Below, piece after piece: positions 16,766 through 24,710 of a stretch of DNA of 64,000 nucleotides. The stretch lies in the NCBI GenBank assembly GCA_964370855.1, contig CAYJMF010000009.1, positions 23,114-87,113 on the forward strand, given 5' to 3'. This stretch comes from JAKLKS01 sp964370855 (GTDB lineage Bacteria > Planctomycetota > JAJSAM01 > JAKLKS01). The notes beneath the pieces are model-generated. The model was not told the DNA's origin. It ran no database searches and saw nothing but the letters and a program-made list of their open reading frames with translations. The first letter of the stretch is position 1. Every line of letters starts with the position of its first letter. The translations under genes were made by a program, and so were the position numbers.

Positions 16766-19700
16766 ATGAGAACTCCCCTTCCCGCGCTCCTCCTTCTCGC
16801 CCTCCTCGTCCTCCTCCCGCTCCTCCCCCCGGCCCGGGCCGACGACGGTCCGCCGGGGAGCCCCGATCCCGCCCTCGTGGACGCGCTCCGCGCCCACCGG
16901 GAGGGGCGCCACGGGGACGCCGAGGCGCGGCTCCGGAAGATGCTCGAGGGGAAGGACGCACCGCCCGCCGCGGCGGCGGCCCTGGCCCGGCTCCTCGAGG
17001 AGACGGGGCGGACGGCGGAGGCCGTCGCCCTGGCGGAGCGGGCCGCGGCGGGGGATCCGGTCCACCGCGTGCTCCTCGGGAACCTCCAGTTCTCAGCCGG
17101 CCGGTTGGCCGAGGCGGAGAAGACCCTCGCGGCCGCCGCCGATTCCCCGACGGGGGGGGCCGCCGCGGAGGCGGCCCTCGGGGACCTCCTCCGGGCCACG
17201 GGGAGGCGCAAGGAGGCCCTCGAGCGGTACGTCCGCGCCAACGGCCTCTGGGCCGACGGCACCGCCTCCTCCACGGAGGATCTCCTCGCCGTCGTCCGCG
17301 CCCGCTTCGCCATCATGGAGATCGACCCGGGGTTCAAGGGCCAGATGCAGTCCACCCTGGACATCCTGGCCGACCCCCTCAAGGCCGGCGACCCCGACGC
17401 GGCGGTGCTGCTGGCCGACATCTACACCCGCCACGACGAGACGGGCCGCGTCGCCAACGCGCTCCGCCCCGTGCTCGACCGCAACCCCCTCCACGTGGAG
17501 GCCCTCGTCGTCGCCGCCCGCGCGAAGGAGGCCCGCTTCGAATCCGGGGAGGCGGCGGAGCTGGCGACGAAGGCCCTCTCCGTGAACCCCGTCCACCCCG
17601 GCGCCGCGGGGATCCTCGCCCTCATGCGCTACGGCGACGGGGACCGCGCCGGCGCCGAGCGGATCGTGCACCGCGCCCTCGAGGCCCATCCCGCGGACCG
17701 CGTCCTCCTCTCCCTGGAGGCGGTCCCCCCGTACCTCGACGGGAACAAGGAGGAGTTCGAGAAGGCCGCGAAGCGGGTGCTGGAGATCGATCCGGCCTTC
17801 GGCGGCGCCTTCCTCCTCGCGGCCCGCGTGCTCGAGGACCGGCGGCGCTTCGCCGAGGCCGCCGCCCTCTCGCGGCGCGCCGCCGCGGTCGATCCCGGGG
17901 ACCCCGAGGCCTGGTACTCCCTCGGGCGCAACCTCCTCAACCTCGGCGAGGAGAAGGAGGCCCGCACGGCGCTCGACCGCGCCGACGCCGCGGACCCCTG
18001 GCACGACATCCTGCGGACCAACTTCCGCAAGGTCCTCGACGAGCTCGCCGGCTACGCCGGCGGGACGACGGCCCACTTCGACATCCGCATCCACGCCGCC
18101 GAGGACTCCGCCCTCCGCCCCCTCTACGAGAAGGCCCTGGAGGGCTCCTTCGAGGCGCTGAAGAAGCGCTACGGGTTCACGCCGGAGACGCCCATCTACG
18201 CCGAGGTCTTCCGCAACGCCGGGGACTTCAGCGCCCGCACCGTGGGCGTGCCCGGCTTCAGCGCCGTCGGCGCCTGCTTCGGCCGGGTCGTGACGCTGGA
18301 TTCCCCGGGCGCCCTCCCCCCCGGCGCCTTCGCGTGGAAGTCCACGGCCCACCACGAGATGGCCCACGTCTTCCACCTCCAGATGACGGGGGGCCGCGTC
18401 CCGCGCTGGTTCACGGAGGGCCTCTCGGTGCACGAGGAGCGGGTGGCCAACCCCTCCTGGGTCCGGAACATGGACCGGGAGCTCGCGAGCGCCATGGCCA
18501 ACGGGGAGGTGAAGGGGCTCCTCCAGATCGACGGCGCCTTCCGCGGCCCCTCCATCATGTGGGCCTACTACCAGGGCGGCCTCATGTGCGACTGGCTGGA
18601 GCGGGACTACGGCCTGCCGAAGATCCTCGAGATGCTCCGGCTCTACGGCGAGGACCTCGACAACGCCGCCGTCGTGCGCCGTGCCCTCGGCCTCGCCCCC
18701 GCGGAGTTCGACGCCGCCTTCCTCAGGTACTGCGCGCGCCTCACCGAGGGCTGGGCCATCCGCCCCCGCTGGAGCGACGCGAAGTTCAGGGAGTTCCGCC
18801 GTCGCAGCGACGCCGATCCGAAGGACCTCGAGGCCCACCTCCTCCTCGGCGAGGCCTGCCTCCAGCAGGGGAGCGACATCGACGCCGGCACCGCCCTCGC
18901 GCGGGCCCGGGCGCTGGCGCCGAAGGACCCCTTCCTCACGGAGCTCCGGGGGATGCTCGCGCTGGCCGGGAGCCGCGCGAAGGAGCGGGACGTCTCCCTC
19001 CTGAAGGAGGCCTTCGCCGCGGGGAGGGACCACTTCGATCTCCGGATGCTCCTCGCCGCCGACGCGGAGCGTGCGGGGAAGGCCGGGGAGGCGGTGGAGC
19101 ACTGGAGGAAGGCGAAGATCCAGTTCCCCCGCGCCTCGGGGCCCATGGACCCGCGCCGGGAGCTCGCCCGCGTGTACGCGGCGCAGGGGAAGCCGGAGGA
19201 GGCGGAGCGGGAGCTCGCCGAGATGGCGGCCATCGGGGAATCCGACATCGACACGCGCCTGAAGCTCGCCTCCGTCTTCGAGGGCCGCGGCGATCACGCC
19301 GCCGCCGCCCGCATGCTCGGCGAGATCCTCGACATCATCCCCATCCCCGGGCGCGATGCCCGCGGCAAGCCCTCCTCCTTCCCCGCCGCGGAGGTCCACG
19401 CGCGGTACGGCGCCGCCCTCGTCGTCGGCGAGGGCCAAGGCGCGGCCCCCCCCCCGGGCCGCCAGGCCCTCCTGGTGGGGCGCCCCCCGNNNNNNNNNNG
19501 TTGTTCACGGGGGGTTTGGGGGCGGCCGGGGGGGGGGGGGGGCCCAGGGGGTGGGCCGCCGACGCGTACCGCATGGCCGTCGTCGTGGGGCGCACGCAGG
19601 AGCCCCGCGTCAAGGGGGAGGATCTGGCGCCCTGGCTCGTCGGCCAGGCCCGCGCCGCCCGGGACGCGGGCCGCCTCTTCGAGGCGAAGGCCGCCGCCGC

Positions 19701-19767
19701 CGACGCCCTCCGCACGGATCCCTCCTGCGCCGAGGCGGCGGAACTCCTCCAGGCCCTGGGCGAGTAG
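16766..19767 (+). CDS. Secreted TPR-repeat zinc metallopeptidase (gluzincin, peptidase-MA-like), interrupted by assembly gap
   Basis: About 1000 residues once the gap is closed. Signal peptide 1-26. TPR-like repeats fill roughly 30-420 and 690-900. Between them is a gluzincin domain: HEMAH at residues 529-533 and the third ligand Glu550 in WFTEGLSVHEE, 17 residues on. Such proteins are secreted and their substrates are unknown. The frame is +2 (mod 3) up to about 19440; after a G/C-only patch and 10 Ns (19490-19499) the natural C-terminus (AYRMAVVVGRTQ to LLQALGE, another TPR) continues in a different frame to the TAG at 19767. The break is most simply an assembly error. A TACCAT box sits 9 bases before the ATG. 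Confidence 0.8.
19490..19499. other. Assembly gap (10 N) within the TPR peptidase gene
   Basis: Ten Ns, flanked by about 50 bases on each side that are nearly pure G or C. The reading frame differs on the two sides, so the gap length is not reliable. Confidence 0.95.
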
Positions 19768-19786
19768 GGGGCGGGTCCGCTGGAAT

Positions 19787-19842
19787 CCGCTTCCCATGCG
19801 GGTTACGGGCGGGCGCCGGCCCGGAACCCGCATGGGAAGCGG
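19787..19842. terminator. 18-bp inverted repeat after the TPR peptidase gene
   Basis: Arms 19787-19804 (CCGCTTCCCATGCGGGTT) and 19825-19842, loop 20 bases. Located 20 bases after the stop, so probably a terminator-like hairpin; no U tract. Confidence 0.55.
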
Positions 19843-20142
19843 TTCCCGGGCGGTCCCCCGGCCGGAAAGGGCTTTCCTCCTCGGTCCGCCGGGAGGGAGT
19901 TTTCCACACCGGCACCCCCCCGGCCCCCTCCCGGGCCCCGTGTCTCATGTAGCGAGAGTTGATACGGGTCCTTTACAGGAATCACGGGTTTCGAGGGTCG
20001 GAAGAGGTTCCCGGGACCTCCCGAGGGGGGGGGAGCCAAGGATTATGGGACCTGCCAGTCTGGCAGACCGGAGTTCTCCACAGCCTATCCACCGGTGGAA
20101 AACCCCGCCTCCGGCCTCCTCCGCCCCCTCGGGGCGGGAGGG

Positions 20143-20148
20143 TACACT
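20143..20148 (+). promoter_or_regulatory. -10 box TACACT of tmk, leaderless arrangement
   Basis: TACACT, then 6 bases (CTCCCC), then the GTG at 20155. No ribosome binding site. Same geometry as hpt. Confidence 0.5.
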
Positions 20149-20154
20149 CTCCCC

Positions 20155-20796
20155 GTGAGCAACGGCCGGTTCATCGTCCTCGAGGGCCCCGACGGGTCGG
20201 GGAAGTCCACCCAGGCGGCGCGCCTCGCCGGGAGCCTCCGGGGGGCCGGCCGCGAGGTCGAGCACCTCCGCGATCCCGGGGGGACCGAGGTGGGGGATCG
20301 CATCCGGGAATGGCTCCTCCACGCGGGACACCTCGACCGCACCGTGGAGACCTTCCTCTTCCTCGCCTCCCGTGCGGCCCTGGTGGCGGAGAGGATCCGC
20401 CCGGCGCTGGCCGCGGGGCGCGTCGTCCTCTGCGAGCGGTTCACCATGTCCACCGTCGTCTACCAGGGCCGCGCCGCGGAGCCCCCCCTCGAGGGGGCCG
20501 CCCTCGAGGCGCTGCGCGCCACCGTGGCGGCCTCCGCCGCGGGCGTGGAGCCGGACCTCGTCCTCGTCCTCGACGTGGAGCCGGGGACCGGCCTCGCCCG
20601 CAAGGAGGGCTCCCGGGGCCTGGATCGCATCGAGAGGCGGGGCGAGGAGTTCCAGGCGAGGGTGCGGGCGGGCTACCTCGCCGAGGCGCGGCTCCTCGGG
20701 CGGGCCCGCGTGATCCCCCCCGGCCCCCTCGAGGAGACGGCGGCGCGGGTGGAGGCCGTGGTGCGGGCGGCGGGGGGGCTCCTTGGGAACCCCTGA
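20155..20796 (+). CDS. tmk: Thymidylate kinase
   Basis: 213 residues, typical size. It phosphorylates dTMP to dTDP with ATP. The Walker A loop GPDGSGKST is at 11-19, DPGGT near 41-45 follows the DR-type position, and the LID region (ARKEGSRGLDRIERRG) is around 150-165. The GTG at 20155 is preferred over an upstream in-frame ATG (20095) because it places the P-loop at the usual distance and has a TACACT box 6 bases upstream. Overlaps holB by 14 bases; tmk-holB is a common bacterial pair. Confidence 0.93.
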   Translation: MSNGRFIVLEGPDGSGKSTQAARLAGSLRGAGREVEHLRDPGGTEVGDRIREWLLHAGHLDRTVETFLFLASRAALVAERIRPALAAGRVVLCERFTMSTVVYQGRAAEPPLEGAALEALRATVAASAAGVEPDLVLVLDVEPGTGLARKEGSRGLDRIERRGEEFQARVRAGYLAEARLLGRARVIPPGPLEETAARVEAVVRAAGGLLGNP

Positions 20797-21763
20797 GCCC
20801 CGCGCCGCCGCCCTGCTGCGCGCCTCCGTGGCCGCGGAGCGCTGGGACCGCCCCTTCCTCCTCGTGGGGAGGGGGCCGGACCGGGACGGCGCGGCCCGGG
20901 CCACGGCGCGGGCCGTCCTCTGCCGCGGCCGGCGCCCCGGGTCCGGCGACGCCTGCGGCGCCTGCGGCGCCTGCCACCGCTTCGACCGGGACCTCCATCC
21001 CGACTTCCACCTCCTCGCCCCGGCGAAGAACCGGGTGTCCATCGGCGTGGACGCCGTGGAGGAGCTGCAGCGGGCGCTGGCGCTGCGCCCCGTGGAGGGG
21101 GGGAACGCGGCGGCCCTGGTGCCCGCGGCCGAGGAACTCACCCCCCAGGCCCAGAACGCGCTCCTCAAGACCCTCGAGGAGCCGCCGCCCCGCACCGCCC
21201 TCCTCCTCACCGTCGCGGCGCCGCGGGCCCTCCTCGCCACGGTCCTCTCCCGGTGCGTCGTCCTGCGGTTCCCCCCTCCCCCGCGGGCGGAGTTCGCCGC
21301 CGACGCGGCCCGGCGGGGAGGCGCGGCGGCGGCGGGGGGGATCCTGGCCGTCGGGGCGGCGGGGGATCCGGCGGCTCTCGTGGAGGCGGCGGAGGAGGGG
21401 CTGGCCGCCGCGGCCCCGGCCCTCGCCCGGGCCTTCGCCCCGGGGGCGCCCCGCCGGGACCCCCTCGCCTCCCTGGAGCCGGCCGCGGCATGGGTGAAGG
21501 GGCAGGGATCCACCCTCGAGGATCAGCGCCGCCGCCTCCGCATGGCGCTGCGCCTCCTCCTCGCCCTGCACACCGGCGGGACCGCCGGCGGGGGCGGCCT
21601 CCCGGCGGAGCTGGCGGCGCCCTACGCCGCCCTCACCCGCCGCGCCCGGGACGGCCGCCTGGCGGCCCTCGGCACGGCCCGGGAGCGGGTGGAGCGCAAC
21701 GTCGATCCCGGCGGCATCCTGGAGGCGCTGGCCGTGGAAGGGGCCTCCGCCGACGGCTCCTGA
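20783..21763 (+). CDS. holB: DNA polymerase III delta' subunit
   Basis: 326 residues. AAA+-fold clamp-loader subunit. Zinc-module cysteines lie in CRGRRPGSGDACGACGACH near 47-65, and sensor-type motifs ELTPQAQNALLKTLEEPP and TVLSRC are clear. As in other delta' proteins the P-loop is degenerate. It works in the clamp loader to open the sliding clamp. TTG start within the end of tmk; the alternative would be further inside. Confidence 0.9.
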   Translation: MGTPEPRAAALLRASVAAERWDRPFLLVGRGPDRDGAARATARAVLCRGRRPGSGDACGACGACHRFDRDLHPDFHLLAPAKNRVSIGVDAVEELQRALALRPVEGGNAAALVPAAEELTPQAQNALLKTLEEPPPRTALLLTVAAPRALLATVLSRCVVLRFPPPPRAEFAADAARRGGAAAAGGILAVGAAGDPAALVEAAEEGLAAAAPALARAFAPGAPRRDPLASLEPAAAWVKGQGSTLEDQRRRLRMALRLLLALHTGGTAGGGGLPAELAAPYAALTRRARDGRLAALGTARERVERNVDPGGILEALAVEGASADGS

Positions 21764-21889
21764 GGTGCACGACCCCTCAAGTCCGCCCGCCGATTGGACC
21801 GAAAGATGCTGAAGCGGTGCTGTGCGCCGCGGGGCGGGGGCGCCGGGCGCGACGTGACCTGGAACGCATCGAGGAGGACGCCGATCCGC

Positions 21890-22486
21890 ATGCCGACGAT
21901 GGACCTGGACGCCAGCGTGCGCGCCGTCTGCGGCAGGGACCCCCGGTTCCGGCCGGAGGCCTACCACTTCCTCCTTGAGGCCCTCGACTTCACCCTCACG
22001 CGCCGCGCGCGGGAGGCGGGGCTGCCCCCGGCGGCCCCGGGGATGGAGTCCCTCGGGGTCTCCACCACGGGGCACGGGACGGCGGATCCCGCCTCGTCGC
22101 CGGCCCCCTCACGGACCCCCTCCCACGTGCCCCCCTCCAACGTGCCCGCCTCCAACGTCGTGGGGCGGGACCTCCTGGAGGGGTTCCGCGACCTCGCCCT
22201 GGATCGCTTCGGCGCCCTCGCCCACGAGGTCCTCCGGGTCTGGGGCATCACGCGCACCGACGACGTGGGGGCCGTGGTCTTCAACATGGTGGAGGCCGGC
22301 CTCCTCCAGAAGACCGCCACCGATTCCCCCGCCGACTACCACGCCGTCTTCGACTTCGAGGCCTCCCTGGAACGGGCCTTCGCGGACCGGCTCCGGAGCG
22401 GGGACGTCCGGCTCGACGGACGCACCGCCGACGGACGGACCCCCGCCGCGGCCCCGGCCACGGAGAAGCCCGCGGGTCCCGCCTGA
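21890..22486 (+). CDS. Minf_1886 family conserved protein, function unknown
   Basis: 198 residues. Recognised by the block RDPRFRPEAYHFLLEALDF near the N-terminus and, after a variable Pro/Ser-rich linker (about 45-85), VVGRDLLEGFRDLALDRFG, HEVLRVWGI, GAVVFNMVEAGLL and a final FDFEASLERAF. From memory this family (TIGR04138) is limited to Planctomycetota and Verrucomicrobiota; function unknown. ATG at 21890 with GAGGAGG upstream; an ATG three codons later is an alternative. Overlaps the next gene (ATGA). Its place after tmk-holB may hint at DNA metabolism, but that is only context. Confidence 0.85.
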   Translation: MPTMDLDASVRAVCGRDPRFRPEAYHFLLEALDFTLTRRAREAGLPPAAPGMESLGVSTTGHGTADPASSPAPSRTPSHVPPSNVPASNVVGRDLLEGFRDLALDRFGALAHEVLRVWGITRTDDVGAVVFNMVEAGLLQKTATDSPADYHAVFDFEASLERAFADRLRSGDVRLDGRTADGRTPAAAPATEKPAGPA

Positions 22487-23907
22487 TGGCGTCCCCGGGC
22501 CCCTCTCCGGAGGACGCGCGCCGCCGGACCCTCTACCTCGCCGCCGTCGGGGCCCTCGTGCTCTACCTCGCCTACCAGGCGCGGTCCGCCGTCGTCCCGC
22601 TGCTCATCGCGCTTCTGGCGGCCTACGTCCTCGCCCCCCTCGTGGCGGCCCTGCAGCGGCGGCGGTTCTCCCGGGTGGGGGCCGTGATCACCCTCTTCGT
22701 CGCCTTCTTCGGCTCCCTGGGCGTCGCCGCGGCCTTCGGGATCCCGCCCCTCGTGCACGAGGCCCGCGCCCTCGTGCGGGCGGCCATGGGGGAGCCGGCC
22801 CGGACCCTGGGGATGCGTCTCCCCGGCGGGCTCCAGCTCCTCGTGGACAACCCGAAGGACGGGAAGCCCCTCGCCTTCGGCGCCCTCGTGACGGCCCGGG
22901 CCCTCCTCCCGCCGGACGGGCCCGGCGCCGGGGACGCCGGGGAGCGCGGGAACTTCGAGCGGAAGCTCCGCGAGGTCATGGAGACCCGCGGCGACGAGGA
23001 GGCCCGGAAGTTCCGGGCGAAGCACGACGCGTGGCTCGTCTCCCGCCACGAGGGGCGGCTCGTGATCTTCGAGGACCGCGACGGCGACGGCCGCTTCGAC
23101 CCGGGCTACCTCTTCGAGGGGACCATGGCGGCGAGCCGGTGGGTCGGGGAGCGGGTCCGCAACGCCGAGGCGGCCACGGTGGTGGAGGACCTCGGCATCG
23201 ACGTCGTCCCCGACCTGTCGGAGGCCTTCCTCGCCCACACGGGGGACTTCGCCCGGGGGGCCATGGGGGTCCTCGGCACCCTCTTCGGGCTCCTCTCCTG
23301 GGGGCTCATCGTCCCGCTCTACACCTTCGTCTTCCTCATGCGCCTCGAGGACGTCTGGAACGCCTTCGTGACCTACCTGCCGGGCTCCCATCGCGACCGG
23401 GTCCTCCGGGTGCTCCTCCGCATCCACGTCATGCTCATCGGGTTCTTCCGGGGGCGCCTCCTCACCATGCTCTTCAAGGGGATCATGGTGGGCCTCGGCC
23501 TCGCCGTCGCAGGCACCCCCTACTGGGCCGTGTTCGGGGCCCTGGCCGGCCTCTTCACCATCGTCCCCGCCGTCGGTCCCCTCGTCGCGGCGGTGCCGGC
23601 GGTGATCCTCTCCTGGAGCGAGGGGGGGCCCCTCACGGCGGGCCTCGCCATCGGGGTCCTCATCGCCTCGGAGATCGTGGAGGGGTACATCCTCATCCCG
23701 AAGATGGTGGGGAAGGAGGTCGGCCTCCACCCCATGGCGGTCATCACGGCCATCCTCGTGGGGGGCGCGCTGCTCGGCATCTTCGGCGTGGTCATCGCCA
23801 TCCCCCTGGCCGCCGCCACGAAGATCATCTGGGAGGAGTTCGTGATCCCGGCCCTCAAGGCGAAGGCCGCCGAGGCGCCGGGGGATCCCGGCGCGTCCAT
23901 TCCATGA
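22486..23907 (+). CDS. AI-2E family transporter (PerM/YdiK-like) with an extra hydrophilic insert
   Basis: 473 residues, about 7-8 membrane segments. The C-terminal half (from about 270) carries family motifs: RLLTMLFKGIMVGLGLAVAG, GLFTIVPAVGPLVAAVPAVI, EGYILIPKMVGKEVGLHPM. Members export small molecules or autoinducer-like compounds. An unusually long loop (about 100-240) between the first membrane segments contains an EF-hand-like EDRDGDGRFD at 196-205. Start overlaps the preceding stop, so the two genes are coupled. Substrate unknown. Confidence 0.87.
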   Translation: MASPGPSPEDARRRTLYLAAVGALVLYLAYQARSAVVPLLIALLAAYVLAPLVAALQRRRFSRVGAVITLFVAFFGSLGVAAAFGIPPLVHEARALVRAAMGEPARTLGMRLPGGLQLLVDNPKDGKPLAFGALVTARALLPPDGPGAGDAGERGNFERKLREVMETRGDEEARKFRAKHDAWLVSRHEGRLVIFEDRDGDGRFDPGYLFEGTMAASRWVGERVRNAEAATVVEDLGIDVVPDLSEAFLAHTGDFARGAMGVLGTLFGLLSWGLIVPLYTFVFLMRLEDVWNAFVTYLPGSHRDRVLRVLLRIHVMLIGFFRGRLLTMLFKGIMVGLGLAVAGTPYWAVFGALAGLFTIVPAVGPLVAAVPAVILSWSEGGPLTAGLAIGVLIASEIVEGYILIPKMVGKEVGLHPMAVITAILVGGALLGIFGVVIAIPLAAATKIIWEEFVIPALKAKAAEAPGDPGASIP

Positions 23908-23939
23908 CACCCCGTGCCGGGGGTCCATGACACCCCGTG
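23901..23939. repeat. Two direct repeats TCCATGACACCCCGTG
   Basis: A 16-base unit at 23901-23916 and 23924-23939 (period 23), with a degenerate third copy around 23945-23960 (CCCTGATCCCGTGACCG). The first unit overlaps the stop codon of the transporter gene. Possibly slippage products or a small binding site before pgeF. Confidence 0.5.
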
Positions 23940-23975
23940 ACCGGGCGTCCCTGATCCCGTGACCGGGGCCGCCCC

Positions 23976-24701
23976 GTGACGGACCTCTCCGCCGCCCTCG
24001 GCGTCCCCGGGGTCCGCGTCCTCGTCTCGGAGAGGGCCGACGGCTCCATGGGGTTCACCGGCGCCCCCGACCGGGCCGCCGTGGGGCAAGCGCGGGAGAG
24101 GTTCCTCGCGGCGGCGGGGTTCGACCCCGCGGCCGCGGCGGGGGCGCTCCAGGTCCACGGCCGGGAGATCCTCCGCGCGGGTCCGGGGGACCGGGGGCGG
24201 GGGGGGCTCGATCCCGTGCGTTCCCTCGGCGAGGCCGACGGCCTCGTGACGGTGGAGCCGGGGCTCCCCCTCCTCGCCCTCTCCGCGGACTGCGTCGTGG
24301 CGGCCCTGGCACCGAGGGACGGGAGCGCCGTGGCCGTCTTCCACGCCGGCTGGAGGGGGGCCGCGGCGGGGGTGGCGGGGGCCGCCGTACAGGCCCTCGC
24401 CGAGGCCTCGGGAACGCCGCCCGACGCCCTCCGCGCCGTCCTCGGCCCCGCCATCGGCCCCTGCTGCTACGAGGTGGGGGAGGAGGTGGCGGCGGCCTTT
24501 CCCCGCCACCTCCGGCCGGGACGGGGGGAGCGGCCCCACCTCGACCTCCCCGGGGCGGTGCGGGGGGCGCTGCTGCGGGCGGGGCTCCGGGCCGAGGCCG
24601 TGGCGGGGCCGGGCCCCTGCACGCTCTGCTCCGGCGGCTGGTTCAGCCACCGCCGCGGCGACGGCGGGCGGCAGCTCCTCGCCGCCGCCCGCGTCCGATA
24701 A
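23976..24701 (+). CDS. pgeF: Purine nucleoside phosphorylase / laccase-domain protein (YfiH/PgeF family)
   Basis: 241 residues. The metal site of the family is visible: LQVHGREI, LSADCVVAAL, VFHAGWRG and GPAIGPCCYEVGEEV (His, Cys, His). The family was first called multicopper polyphenol oxidase; members act on adenosine/inosine, and PgeF is implicated in editing peptidoglycan precursors. GTG start at 23976. Convergent with the S41 protease gene, 9 bases apart. Confidence 0.88.
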   Translation: MTDLSAALGVPGVRVLVSERADGSMGFTGAPDRAAVGQARERFLAAAGFDPAAAAGALQVHGREILRAGPGDRGRGGLDPVRSLGEADGLVTVEPGLPLLALSADCVVAALAPRDGSAVAVFHAGWRGAAAGVAGAAVQALAEASGTPPDALRAVLGPAIGPCCYEVGEEVAAAFPRHLRPGRGERPHLDLPGAVRGALLRAGLRAEAVAGPGPCTLCSGGWFSHRRGDGGRQLLAAARVR

Positions 24702-24710
24702 CCCGTATTC

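Larger units (their letters stand above)
19768..20154. other. Gene-free stretch upstream of tmk
   Basis: No gene. It contains an 18-bp perfect inverted repeat at 19787-19842, a stretch of lower G+C around 19940-20010 (with TTGATACGGGTCC), a small palindrome CCAGTCTGG near 20056, and the tmk promoter box at the end. Confidence 0.55.

Noticed and set aside
20075..20100. DnaA-box-like TTCTCCACAGCCTATCCACC
   Set aside because: No exact TTATCCACA and no cluster of boxes; no origin-linked gene such as dnaA or dnaN nearby.
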